A stretch of DNA of 40,889 nucleotides, from the NCBI GenBank assembly GCA_003482905.1, contig DMXM01000036.1, positions 40,295 to 81,183 on the forward strand, read 5' to 3'. This stretch comes from Elusimicrobiota bacterium (GTDB lineage: Bacteria; Elusimicrobiota; Elusimicrobia; Elusimicrobiales; UBA9959). Of this stretch, positions 31,607 through 40,889 are shown piece after piece; positions within the stretch are counted from its first letter, which is position 1; every line of letters starts with the position of its first letter. The translations under genes were made by a program, and so were the position numbers. The notes beneath the pieces were generated by a model, which was not told the origin of the DNA, did not search any database, and was given only the letters and a program-made list of their open reading frames with translations.

Positions 31607-33544
31607 TTGCGCGCTATGCTGCTTTCTTATTACCGCAGGCCTCTTTTCCTCATTCTCCTGGTCTACGCGGGCGGGATAGTCCTGTTCAGGGATTTCTTCG
31701 TGAAACCGCCCGAAGCCCTGCCTTTCGCGCTGCCGCGTTCCGGCGTGCCGGTGGAGGGGCGCGTGGCGGAGTACCCCTCGGCCGTGCCGGGGGGTGCGCG
31801 GTTCCTGATTGAGACCGAGAAGGTTTACGGGCGGCCGTTCAAGACCGGTCTTATGACGTACGCGGCCTCCATGGGGGCGGCTTCTTACGGGGACAGGGTC
31901 TCGCTGCTGGCGGACCTGGAAGCGCCTCCCGGCGCGGCCGTCCCCGGCAGCCTCGACTGGGCGGAGTACCTTTTGGACCGCGGGGTGGTAGCGCAGGCGC
32001 GCGCCAGGGAGGTGGAGGTTTCCGCCGGGGCCAACGTTTTTATAAGGCTGGCCCGGGGCTTCCGCTACGGCGCTATGGGCGCTTTCGAGGCCTCCCTGCC
32101 GGGCGAGGCGGCGGCCGTGCTGGGCGGCGTGGTACTGGGGGAGAAAAAGAGCGTTCCGCCCGCCCTGAAGGCCGATTTTCAGGACTCCGGCGCCATGCAC
32201 CTGCTGGTGGCCTCCGGTTCCAACGTCGGGTTCGTAGTGGCCGTGGTTTATTTTATCTGCGCGAGGCTCGGCCTTAAAAGAAAATATTCGGGGCTGGCGG
32301 CCCTGGCGCTCGCCGGCTTTTATGTGACGGCGGCCGGGCTGGACCCCCCGCTGGTGCGCGCCTACCTGATGTTCTCGGCCGGGCTTTGCGCCTGGCTGTT
32401 CAAGCGCGAGGCGGGGGCTTTCCACGCGCTGACCGCGGCCTGCCTGGCCATCCTGCTGGCGGCCCCGCGTTATCTTTTCGACGCCGGTTTCCAGATGTCT
32501 TTCCTTGCCGCTTACGGGCTTATAGTCGGCATGGCGCTCTGGGGCCGCCGCGCAAAAAGGAGGGGCCTGGCCGGCTACGCCGCGGGGCTTTTCCTTATGA
32601 GCTTTTTCGCCCAGCTCGGTCTCTATCCGCTGCTGGCTTTGTATTTCCATAAAGTATCGCTGGTCTCGCTCGTTTCCAACATGGTCCTGGTGCCGGCTTC
32701 CGGCGTGGCCATGGCGCTGGGTTTCCTGCTGGCGGCGGCTTCGGGGACCGGGGCGGTCTTTAACTGGCTGGCTTTCCTGACGGGCGGCTTCATGGCGGTT
32801 TTTATAAAGATCGTCCGTTTTTTTGCGGACCTCCCCTTTTCGTCGGTAAGCGCGGCCGCGCCTTCGCCCTGGTTCATAGCCGGCTTCTTTATCCTCGCCC
32901 TGACGTTGCTGCACGCCCCGCTGCTGGGCTTTAAACGGCGCCGGCTTTACCTGGCCGCGCTCTCGGGTTTTGCCGTAATGGCGGCGGGGCCGCTGACGCG
33001 CTTGCAGGCGTCCGCGGGGCGGCAGGCGTATAAAGCGGTCCTTTTCGGGGACTATAATACAGCGAGCGCCCTGGTCCAGGCCCCGTCCGGCGGACTTTAC
33101 CTGCTTAACCCGGGGGTGAACGGAAAGAAGCTGGCGGCCTCGGTCTTCGACCGCGGCGCGCGCTCTCTTGAGGCGGTCATGTTCACCTCCCTGGAGGAGA
33201 AAAATTACAGCGGCCTGGCGGAGCTGGCAAGCCTGGTGAAGATAAACAATCTCCTTCTCCCTTATGGCCCGCGGCCGGAGGAGTTGGGGAGGCTGCTGGT
33301 CCGGCTGGAAGCGGACGGCGCGCGCGTGGCCCGGGTTTGGCCCGGAGAGGAGCCGGCGGCCGGCGCAAGGCTCGCCTGCGGCTGGGACGGCGGTTCCGCC
33401 GGCTATACCGGAGCGGCGGACAGGTTCTGGTGGAGCGTGGGCGCCGTAAAGCTTAGCAGGGAAGGGAAATACGCGGTTGCCGGGGAGGGGGAGGCGGCGG
33501 AGGCTGTAAAAGGCGAAGTGGTCCGGCTAGGGGGTATTCAATGA
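31607..33544 (+). CDS. comEC: ComEC/Rec2-type DNA uptake channel with degenerate C-terminus
   Basis: The 645-residue protein has N-terminal hydrophobic helices, a soluble OB-like part (about 45-150), and a polytopic competence domain with MHLLVASGSNVGFV (the usual HLLAVSGLHVG region), PLVRAYLM and LFDAGFQMSFLAAYGL. ComEC carries single-stranded DNA across the inner membrane in transformation. The C-terminal region (about 475-640) is where the metallo-beta-lactamase nuclease domain belongs, but its HxHxDH metal motif is missing, so it is probably inactive or reduced. AAGGG six bases before TTG 31607 supports that start; the ATG at 31616 is the alternative. The stop overlaps an in-frame upstream glnS ATG. 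Confidence 0.85.
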   Translation: MRAMLLSYYRRPLFLILLVYAGGIVLFRDFFVKPPEALPFALPRSGVPVEGRVAEYPSAVPGGARFLIETEKVYGRPFKTGLMTYAASMGAASYGDRVSLLADLEAPPGAAVPGSLDWAEYLLDRGVVAQARAREVEVSAGANVFIRLARGFRYGAMGAFEASLPGEAAAVLGGVVLGEKKSVPPALKADFQDSGAMHLLVASGSNVGFVVAVVYFICARLGLKRKYSGLAALALAGFYVTAAGLDPPLVRAYLMFSAGLCAWLFKREAGAFHALTAACLAILLAAPRYLFDAGFQMSFLAAYGLIVGMALWGRRAKRRGLAGYAAGLFLMSFFAQLGLYPLLALYFHKVSLVSLVSNMVLVPASGVAMALGFLLAAASGTGAVFNWLAFLTGGFMAVFIKIVRFFADLPFSSVSAAAPSPWFIAGFFILALTLLHAPLLGFKRRRLYLAALSGFAVMAAGPLTRLQASAGRQAYKAVLFGDYNTASALVQAPSGGLYLLNPGVNGKKLAASVFDRGARSLEAVMFTSLEEKNYSGLAELASLVKINNLLLPYGPRPEELGRLLVRLEADGARVARVWPGEEPAAGARLACGWDGGSAGYTGAADRFWWSVGAVKLSREGKYAVAGEGEAAEAVKGEVVRLGGIQ

Positions 33545-33582
33545 GCCAAAGGCCGGCGGGCGGCGCCGCGATATTAAATTTG

Positions 33583-33588
33583 TATAAT
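33583..33588 (+). promoter_or_regulatory. -10 element at the glnS start
   Basis: A perfect TATAAT lies seven bases before the ATG at 33595, in a locally AT-rich patch. Transcription would begin at or beside the ATG, giving a leaderless glnS mRNA. No -35 is visible. Confidence 0.35.
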
Positions 33589-33594
33589 TTCCCT

Positions 33595-35283
<1,689 letters not shown>

Positions 35284-35298
35284 AATAACGGGCCTGCC

Positions 35299-36141
35299 AT
35301 GAAACGCATTAAAACCGTAGTCCTTTTTTACAATTCAAAACGGCGCAAGGCCATGACCTATGCCGCCGCCATAGAGCGCAGGCTTAAGGCCGCGGGGGCC
35401 GGGGTCTCCAGGGTCTGCGTGAACGACGCCTACTGCGACTTCAAGGCGGCCGACGCGGCCGTGGCCGTGGGCGGCGACGGGACCGTGCTGTACGCCGCGC
35501 GCCACGTGATAGGCCGCGGCATCCCCGTGCTGGGCATAAACGCCGGCGGGCTCGGTTTCCTGAGCGGCATAGAACAGAAAGACTTCCTGAAAAGCCTGGA
35601 CGTCTTCCTGCGGGGGGACTTTAAAAAGATCCGCCGCAGCCTGCTTTCCGTCAGGGTGGAGCGCGGCGGCAAGACCGTGTTCGGGCCGCTGCCGGCCCTG
35701 AACGACTGCGTGATACGCAGCCCGGAGTCCCGCGCCTTCACGCTGCGGGCCTCTTTCGGCGAGCAGTTCCTGTCCGAGTATTTCGGCGACGGCCTGATCA
35801 TCTCCACCCCCAGCGGCTCTACGGCCTACAGCCTGGCCGCCTCCGGGCCGATAGTCATGCCGGACCTGGAAGTGTTCCTGCTCTCGCCCATCTGCCCGCA
35901 CACGCTGACCCACCGGCCGATAGTGCTTTCGGCCGCGGAGGAACTTAAAGTGGAGGTGCGGGGCGGCCATTCGGGGCCGCAGGTGGTCACCCTCTCCATC
36001 GACGGGCAGGAGAACTTCCGCCTGGCGCCCGGGGACACAGTGGCGGTGGGGAAACACAGCAGGAGTTTCCAGATGCTGGCCCCCGAGGGATTTTCTTATT
36101 TCGATATACTCCGGCGCAAGCTGAGTTGGGGCGAAAGGTAG
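35299..36141 (+). CDS. nadK: NAD kinase
   Basis: The 280-residue cytoplasmic enzyme phosphorylates NAD to NADP. It has the signature GGDGT (58-62), GINAGGLGFLSG, the LNDCVI segment (usually LNE/D), and GDGLIISTPSGSTAYSLAASGPI. Length fits the family. It starts 15 bases after the glnS stop, with only a weak SD, and is followed by recN. Confidence 0.95.
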   Translation: MKRIKTVVLFYNSKRRKAMTYAAAIERRLKAAGAGVSRVCVNDAYCDFKAADAAVAVGGDGTVLYAARHVIGRGIPVLGINAGGLGFLSGIEQKDFLKSLDVFLRGDFKKIRRSLLSVRVERGGKTVFGPLPALNDCVIRSPESRAFTLRASFGEQFLSEYFGDGLIISTPSGSTAYSLAASGPIVMPDLEVFLLSPICPHTLTHRPIVLSAAEELKVEVRGGHSGPQVVTLSIDGQENFRLAPGDTVAVGKHSRSFQMLAPEGFSYFDILRRKLSWGER

Positions 36142-36152
36142 TCGGGCGGAGC

Positions 36153-36188
36153 AATACCCCTCCCTCCTCGGGTATTATAGCGGAGGGG
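36153..36188 (+). promoter_or_regulatory. Mutually exclusive hairpins around the recN ribosome site
   Basis: AATACCC (36153-36159) complements GGGTATT (36170-36176). CCCCTCC (36157-36163) complements GGAGGGG (36182-36188), which is the recN Shine-Dalgarno region. The two pairings share 36157-36159 and so exclude each other, as in a translational switch. TATTAT at 36173-36178 could also serve as a -10. Confidence 0.35.
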
Positions 36189-36200
36189 GAAGACTTTCAA

Positions 36201-37850
36201 ATGCTTAAAAAACTTTCTATCAGGAATTTCGCCGTTATCGACTCGCTCGACCTGGAGCCGGGGCCCGGGCTGAATATATTTACCGGCGAGACCGGGGCCG
36301 GCAAATCCATCATAATCTCCGCGCTGGGTTTCCTGCTGGGCGAGCGCTCCGGCTCGGACATCCTGCGCCCCGGCGCGGCGTCGGCCGAGGTGGAAGGCGA
36401 TTTCCGGGCCGCCAACCTCCCCCCTAAGGCGGTTGAGCGCTGGGGGATAAAGGGCGGGGTTTTCAGTATACGCCGCCAGGCCGACCCCAAAGGCCGCACG
36501 AAGGCCGCCATTAACGGGGCCCCCGCCACGCTGGCGCAGCTTTCCGAAATGGGCGGCTTCCTTGTGGATTTTCACGGGCAGAACGAGCACCAGAGCCTGC
36601 TGAAGCCCGAGGTGCAGCGCGACCTGCTGGACCGCTACGGCAAGCTGGAAAAAGAAGCCGAGGCCGTCGCCGGGGCCTGGGGCGAGGCCCGTTCCATAGA
36701 GGAAGGGCTGAACGCGGTTTCCATGTCCGAGGACGAGCGCGCGCGCCTGCTGGACCTTTACCGCTTCCAGCTTGAAGAAATATCCGGCGCCAATATAAAA
36801 GAGGGCGAGGAAGAGGAACTGGAAGCCCTTTGGCCGCGCCTGAAGAATTCCGAGAAACTTTTCTCCCTTTCCGGCGATACCCACGCCCTGGTGGACGAGG
36901 CCGCGGGCAACGCCGAGAAAGCCGCGGAAAAGATCAAAGCTCTTTCCGCGATAGACCCCGTGGCGGAGCCGCTGACGGCCAGGCTGGCGGCCGCGGCCAT
37001 TGAACTGCGCGACCTGTCCGGCGAACTGCGCTCCTACGGGAAGGGCGTCCACTCCAACCCGGGCGAGGTGGACCGCTGCCTGTCGCGGCTCGAGAAATTC
37101 AAGAGCCTGAAGAAAAAATACGGGGCCGACATCCCGGCCGTGCTCGCCAAGGCGGAAGAGCTGCGCGCCAAAGTGGCCAGCCTCGACGACCTGACGCTGG
37201 ACCGCTCCGAGCTGGAAAAGAAACTGGCCGCGGCCAGGGCGAAACTTCAGCGGCTGGCGCTTGCGCTGCACGACAAGCGCGCGGCCGCCGCTAAAAAACT
37301 TTCGGCCGAAATACTGAAAGAGGCCCAGGGGCTCGGCTTTAAGGAAGTGCGTTTTTCCGTGGACGCGGCCTACGACGAGGCCGCCATTTCCTCCTGCGGC
37401 GGGGACTCCGTGGAATACCTCTTTACCGCCAACCCGGGCTATCCTTTAAGGCCGCTGCGCTATACCGCCTCGGGCGGGGAGATGGCCCGCATAATGCTGG
37501 CGCTCAAGACCGCCCTGTCGCGGGCCGATCGCATAGGCGCCCAGGTCTTCGACGAGGTTGACGCCGGCGTGGGCGCCGTGACGGGCCGCCTGGTGGGGGA
37601 AAAACTCGCCCGCCTGGCGGCCGACAAACAGATCTTCTGCATAACGCATTTGCCCCAGGTGGCGGCTTTCGGCGCTGCGCATTTCTTTGTGGAGAAGGCC
37701 GTTAAGAACGGCGTTTCCGCGGCCTCGGTCAGCCTCCTGGACGCCTCCGCCCGCGAGCGCGAGATCGCCCGCATGCTGGGCGGCAAGAAGCAGTCCACCG
37801 ACGTGGGCCTGAAACACGCCCGCGAGCTGCTGGCCGAAGCCGGGAAATAA
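36201..37850 (+). CDS. recN: DNA repair protein RecN
   Basis: The 549-residue SMC-like ATPase acts in double-strand break repair. It has an N-terminal Walker A GETGAGKS (29-36), the DFHGQNEHQSLL segment, long central coiled-coil-prone helices, the ABC signature TASGGEMARIMLALK, and Walker B FDEVDAGVG followed by CITHLPQVAAF. The ATG at 36201 begins the conserved MLKKLSIRNFAVID and has GGAGGGGG upstream; a 25-residue extension was rejected. Confidence 0.97.
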   Translation: MLKKLSIRNFAVIDSLDLEPGPGLNIFTGETGAGKSIIISALGFLLGERSGSDILRPGAASAEVEGDFRAANLPPKAVERWGIKGGVFSIRRQADPKGRTKAAINGAPATLAQLSEMGGFLVDFHGQNEHQSLLKPEVQRDLLDRYGKLEKEAEAVAGAWGEARSIEEGLNAVSMSEDERARLLDLYRFQLEEISGANIKEGEEEELEALWPRLKNSEKLFSLSGDTHALVDEAAGNAEKAAEKIKALSAIDPVAEPLTARLAAAAIELRDLSGELRSYGKGVHSNPGEVDRCLSRLEKFKSLKKKYGADIPAVLAKAEELRAKVASLDDLTLDRSELEKKLAAARAKLQRLALALHDKRAAAAKKLSAEILKEAQGLGFKEVRFSVDAAYDEAAISSCGGDSVEYLFTANPGYPLRPLRYTASGGEMARIMLALKTALSRADRIGAQVFDEVDAGVGAVTGRLVGEKLARLAADKQIFCITHLPQVAAFGAAHFFVEKAVKNGVSAASVSLLDASAREREIARMLGGKKQSTDVGLKHARELLAEAGK

Positions 37851-37895
37851 CGCGGCAGAGCGGCGGAGTAAACCCAGTTGAAAGGACCCTACAAC

Positions 37896-39335
37896 ATGGA
37901 AGTAAGAACCAGATTCGCCCCCAGCCCCACCGGCTATATGCATATCGGCAATTTGCGGACCGCCTTGTACGCTTATTTGCACGCGAGAAAGAATAACGGC
38001 AAGTTCATCCTGCGCATAGAGGACACCGACCAGGCGCGCCTAGTGGAGGACAGCGTTAAGGTGATCTACGACAGCCTCAGCGTGACCGGCCTGGAACATG
38101 ACGAGGGCCCGGACAAGGGCGGCCCTGTAGGGCCGTACGTGCAGAGCCAGCGCCTGCCTATTTACCGTCAGTACGCGGACCGGCTTCTGGCCGAAGGCCA
38201 CGCCTACCGCTGCTTCTGCGAGAAGCATGAGAAACAGGAGGACCCGGGCGAGGAGACCGACGCCCCGATACTAGGCTACGACGGGCGCTGCGGCAGGCTT
38301 TCCGAGGCCGAGGTTAAGGCCAACCTCGCCAAGGGCATGCCTTACGTCGTCCGGCAGAGGATAGACCGGGAAGGCAAGACGATTTTCAGGGATTTCGTGT
38401 ACGGCGAGATAGAGGTGGACCATAAGCAGCTCGACGACCAGATCCTGCTCAAGCGCGACGGCTACCCGACCTACAATTTTGCCAACGTAGTGGACGACCA
38501 CCTGATGGGCATCACTCACGTGATGCGCGGCTGCGAGTATATCTCCTCCACGCCCAAGTACATCCTGCTCTACAAGGCCCTCGGCTGGGAGGTCCCGGAG
38601 CATATCCATCTGCCGCACATTCTCGGCCAGAACGGCAAGAAGCTCTCAAAGCGCGAGGGCAGCGTGGCGCTGGGGGACTTTCTGAACAAGGGCTATCTGC
38701 CCGAGGCCATCCTGAACTATATCGCCCTGCTGGGCTGGAACCCCGGCACCGAGCAGGAGTTCTTTACGAAAGCGGACCTGATAGAGAAATTCGATATCGC
38801 CAGGATCGGCAAGGCGCCGGCCATGTTCGACGAGGTCAAGCTTCAGTGGCTTAACGCCCAGCACATAAAGGGCCTGAAGCCGGAAGCGGCGCACGAATTA
38901 TTCCTGAAGTTCTATCCTGAAAAGATCGTGCACGGGTTCGACGTCCGGAAGCTTACCGGTTATATACAGGGTAAGGTGGAGAAACTCTCCGACATCCCGG
39001 CTATGGTATCTTTCCTGGCGGGGCTTAATGAAAGATATCCCGCGGAGCTCTTTGTCCACGCCAAAAACAAGACTACCCTTGAGGGAAGCAAAGCCGTGCT
39101 GACGGACCTGGAAGCCGTCCTCAGCGCCCTGCCTTCCTGGGACTACGCCGCGATATTGGGTACCGTAAAAACCTACGCGGAGGCCAAAGGCGCCAAGCTC
39201 GGCCCCGTCATGTGGCCGCTGCGCATAGCCATCTCCGGCCAGGCCGTCACCCCCACCGGCGCCGTAGAAATAGCCGAACTCCTGGGCAAACCCGAAACCC
39301 TCTGCCGTATCACGCTAGCGATAGGGAAGTTGTAA
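37896..39335 (+). CDS. gltX: Glutamyl-tRNA synthetase
   Basis: The 479-residue class I synthetase charges tRNA-Glu. It has RFAPSPTGYMHIGN (HIGN at 16-19), ILRIEDTDQAR, the GYPTYNFANVVDDHLMGITHVMRG segment, the KLSKRE motif near residue 250, and an all-helical C-terminal anticodon-binding part. Cysteines in YRCFCEKH and DGRCGRLS could bind zinc. The ATG at 37896 is preceded by AAAGGA; the in-frame TTG at 37878 overlaps that RBS and was rejected. Confidence 0.97.
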   Translation: MEVRTRFAPSPTGYMHIGNLRTALYAYLHARKNNGKFILRIEDTDQARLVEDSVKVIYDSLSVTGLEHDEGPDKGGPVGPYVQSQRLPIYRQYADRLLAEGHAYRCFCEKHEKQEDPGEETDAPILGYDGRCGRLSEAEVKANLAKGMPYVVRQRIDREGKTIFRDFVYGEIEVDHKQLDDQILLKRDGYPTYNFANVVDDHLMGITHVMRGCEYISSTPKYILLYKALGWEVPEHIHLPHILGQNGKKLSKREGSVALGDFLNKGYLPEAILNYIALLGWNPGTEQEFFTKADLIEKFDIARIGKAPAMFDEVKLQWLNAQHIKGLKPEAAHELFLKFYPEKIVHGFDVRKLTGYIQGKVEKLSDIPAMVSFLAGLNERYPAELFVHAKNKTTLEGSKAVLTDLEAVLSALPSWDYAAILGTVKTYAEAKGAKLGPVMWPLRIAISGQAVTPTGAVEIAELLGKPETLCRITLAIGKL

Positions 39336-39345
39336 GCTCGTTCTT

Positions 39346-39369
39346 CGCAGGCCTGGCGCGGGGATAGGG
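39346..39369 (+). repeat. 24-bp repeat unit, first copy
   Basis: This unit recurs at 39555-39578 with one substitution (C to T), flanking the structured element between them. A related 20-bp inverted copy lies at 39672-39691. Confidence 0.8.
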
Positions 39370-39376
39370 CTGTAGC

Positions 39377-39556
39377 CGGTTTTGCGGGGAAACGCAGGAT
39401 GCGTAGTCGGGACGGCATGGGTATGGGCCTGTCGGGCACGGGGTCGGGACACACCGTGCCCGCCCCTCCTCTCTCAGTCGCCGCGCTTACGTAAGCGGCT
39501 CCTTCCGAGAGGGCCCGCCAAACCCATACCCATGCCGTCCCTTCAGTGCAAAACCG
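39377..39556. repeat. Structured interspersed repeat, copy 2
   Basis: This 180-bp element begins with CGGTTTTGC and ends with its complement. It carries the same CGCAGGATGCGTAGTCGGG block (39392-39410) as copy 1, and its main arms form a perfect 19-bp inverted repeat (39409-39427 with 39523-39541). Inside are GGGCACGG/CCGTGCCC and the palindrome GCTTACGTAAGC. The arm sequence differs from copy 1 while pairing is kept, consistent with selection on structure or with element-specific arm turnover. Confidence 0.8.
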
Positions 39557-39691
39557 CAGGCCTGGCGTGGGGATAGGGTTGGCAAAACCCTGTCGGAGGC
39601 CCGAGCTTGCATAGCGCGAGGGCCGAGACGGGGAAGGGCGAGCACGGTGTGCGAGACCCTGTTTTTGACAACCCTATCCCCGCGTCAGGCC
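39555..39691. repeat. Large imperfect palindrome, third structured repeat
   Basis: The arms (about 39560-39581 and 39669-39691) contain GGCCTG and GGGGATAGGG paired with CCCTATCCCC and CAGGCC. They enclose smaller stems such as GGCCC/GGGCC. The left arm is a direct repeat of 39346-39369. There is no coding potential. It could be a different member of the same repeat class. Confidence 0.65.
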
Positions 39692-39778
39692 AACCCCGGC
39701 GACCTTCTGTAACAATTTAGTTACATCTTTGAATCAAATCCTAAATAGAAGATTTGTAAACTTTCCTTGTTAAACCTT

Positions 39779-40889
39779 ATGAAATACTGGTTCTACTCGG
39801 AAGGCAATATCCTCGGTCCCTATGAGCCGGCAGAAATGCTGGCCCTGCCGTCGTTTGCCGAGGAAAGCCTTGTCTGCCCCGAGACGGCCAACGGCGACAA
39901 GCCGGGAGACTGGCGCCCCGCCAGCCAGATAGCGGAGATCGCCTCGGTCATCAGCGCCGGGGCGGGCCACCTGGTGGCGGCCGGAGCCATACCGGGCGCC
40001 TATGAATACGAAAAAGGCTTTAACGCCTCCGCCCGTTATTTCGAAGAGAAAGAACCCGCCGCCGGGGCCTCCTACGGAGACCTGCTGGATACCATCGACA
40101 ACATCCTCGGCGCTTACAAAGAGGGGCAGGAGAGCCCCGCCGGAGCCGGTGAACCCGATTACGAGCTGGCCAATAAATTCGATATCCGCCTGTCGCGCAT
40201 CCAGGAAGAGCTGGAAGCCGCGCGCTGGGAGAAGAACCTTCTGCTTGAAAAAATACGCATGAAGGAGTTGGACGAAAAGAAGAACCGCGAGCGCATAATA
40301 GAATTGGAGGCGCGCCTTAAAGGCGAGACCATGAGGGCGGAAGTAACGGCCCGCGAGATCGAACAGGTGCGCCACCTGGCCGACCTCAGGGAAAAAGCCG
40401 AAAGCGTGCGTAAAACAGAGGAGATCGAACGGGAAGAACTGTCGCTCAGGGAGGAGGAAGCCTCCCTCGCCGCCGCGTCCCACGAGCCTGCCTCCGCCGC
40501 GGCCCCCGAGCCCGCCCCCGCGGAGGCCCCCGAGGCCCAGCAGCCGGTCACCGAGTTGAAGGTAAAAAATTTAAAGAGCATACGCGCTTCAAGCGAGATA
40601 AAACTGGAAACCTCGCTTGGCGCGGAAGTTAAAGAGCCCTCGGATAAAGCCGGCCTCGGTAGCCGCAAACTGAAAAGTCTTGGCCAGGTACAGCCTCCGG
40701 CCTATGTTTATGGTTCCCATTACGATAAGCCGCTGCCCGGCCCGGAACCGGCCCCGCCCGGCGCTTTCAGCCCCGGAGCCTTTGAAGCGCTGCCGCAGCA
40801 GGCCAGCGGACTCGTTTACGATTTCACCGTTGTAACCGCCAAACCCGAAACTTTCCAGCAGTTCAAAATAGAAACACGGCGGGAAGAGG
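39779..40889 (+). CDS. GYF-like domain protein with coiled coil (partial, runs off window)
   Basis: An open frame starts at ATG 39779 and runs to the window end without a stop (370 codons seen). Residues 1-55 resemble the GYF_2 type domain: MKYWFYSEGNILGPYEPAEM, then VCPETANGDKPGDWRPAS. After a spacer, residues about 135-230 are highly charged and helical (KIRMKELDEKKNRERIIELE), a probable coiled coil. Then comes an Ala/Pro/Glu-rich linker (about 235-260) and an apparently disordered tail. No signal peptide is visible, so it is probably cytoplasmic or N-terminally cytosolic. GYF-like domains bind Pro-rich peptides; no partner is identified. No SD is seen before the ATG. Confidence 0.75.
   Translation, partial: MKYWFYSEGNILGPYEPAEMLALPSFAEESLVCPETANGDKPGDWRPASQIAEIASVISAGAGHLVAAGAIPGAYEYEKGFNASARYFEEKEPAAGASYGDLLDTIDNILGAYKEGQESPAGAGEPDYELANKFDIRLSRIQEELEAARWEKNLLLEKIRMKELDEKKNRERIIELEARLKGETMRAEVTAREIEQVRHLADLREKAESVRKTEEIEREELSLREEEASLAAASHEPASAAAPEPAPAEAPEAQQPVTELKVKNLKSIRASSEIKLETSLGAEVKEPSDKAGLGSRKLKSLGQVQPPAYVYGSHYDKPLPGPEPAPPGAFSPGAFEALPQQASGLVYDFTVVTAKPETFQQFKIETRREE

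Larger units (their letters stand above)
39336..39778. other. Repeat-filled intergenic region after gltX
   Basis: This 443-bp stretch contains no credible gene. It holds a 24-bp direct repeat, a second copy of the malQ-upstream element, and another large imperfect palindrome (separate entries). Its last 60 bases are AT-rich and include TGTAAC-AATTTA-GTTACA (39708-39725), an inverted repeat that may be an operator or promoter part for the next gene. Confidence 0.7.

Noticed and set aside
31508..32914. 468-residue minus-strand open frame opposite comEC
   Set aside because: Its product is Arg/Gly/Gln-rich without any family motif, no RBS is evident, and it mirrors the codon bias of a well-supported GC-rich gene.

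Overview
This GC-rich window comes from a diderm bacterium: it has an outer-membrane barrel-like protein, a lipoprotein, many Sec signal peptides and ordinary sigma70-like promoters. The gene content (TatT/DctP-type TRAP proteins, a small Cys-rich DUF6485 protein, a bacterial deoxyhypusine-synthase homologue, a GYF-like protein, a dnaX-recR-comEC-glnS-nadK-recN-gltX run and many long membrane-anchored unknowns) suggests Elusimicrobiota or a similarly deep lineage. That placement is inferred from gene content, not from a phylogenetic marker.

Layout. (1) 19-7800, minus strand: malQ, tatT and a DctP-type binding protein are translationally coupled. A cation/proton antiporter follows behind an attenuator-like terminator. 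Upstream lie ridA, a DUF6485 gene and two paralogous secreted trypsin-like proteases. (2) 7983-11155, plus strand: an atypical MurC/Mpl-type ligase, a flavodiiron protein, and a secreted protein made of Gly-Glu-Arg heptads, closed by a strong terminator. (3) 11216-22260: six large Gly/Ala/Ser-rich membrane-anchored proteins of unknown function, with two near-identical promoters at the head and a strong terminator at the end. (4) 22394-27158: an operon of four exported or anchored unknowns. One carries an intact HELTH zinc site; another carries a degenerate HQLSH site fused to an FGE/SUMF1-like domain without its catalytic cysteines. (5) 27182-29218: a deoxyhypusine-synthase homologue and a putative outer-membrane barrel. 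(6) 29232-39335: DNA replication/repair, competence and aminoacyl-tRNA synthetase genes, including a dnaX with an internal A10 slippery tract. (7) 39346-39691: a cluster of structured repeats, followed by the start of a GYF-like/coiled-coil protein cut by the window end.

The best candidate for an undescribed system is 11216-27158. Six proteins share a plan: short charged cytoplasmic head, one N-terminal membrane span, and a long low-complexity exported stretch with recurring short motifs. Two end in related polytopic membrane modules and two carry six-cysteine exported regions. The neighbouring operon supplies an apparently active and an apparently dead protease-like protein. An envelope-spanning assembly with a dedicated processing or scaffold unit is a reasonable hypothesis, but nothing in the sequence proves it.

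Two other items stand out. One is the dnaX slippery site, where both alternative frames stop within four codons. The other is a family of structured intergenic repeats with conserved ends and covarying arms, present near malQ and after gltX.
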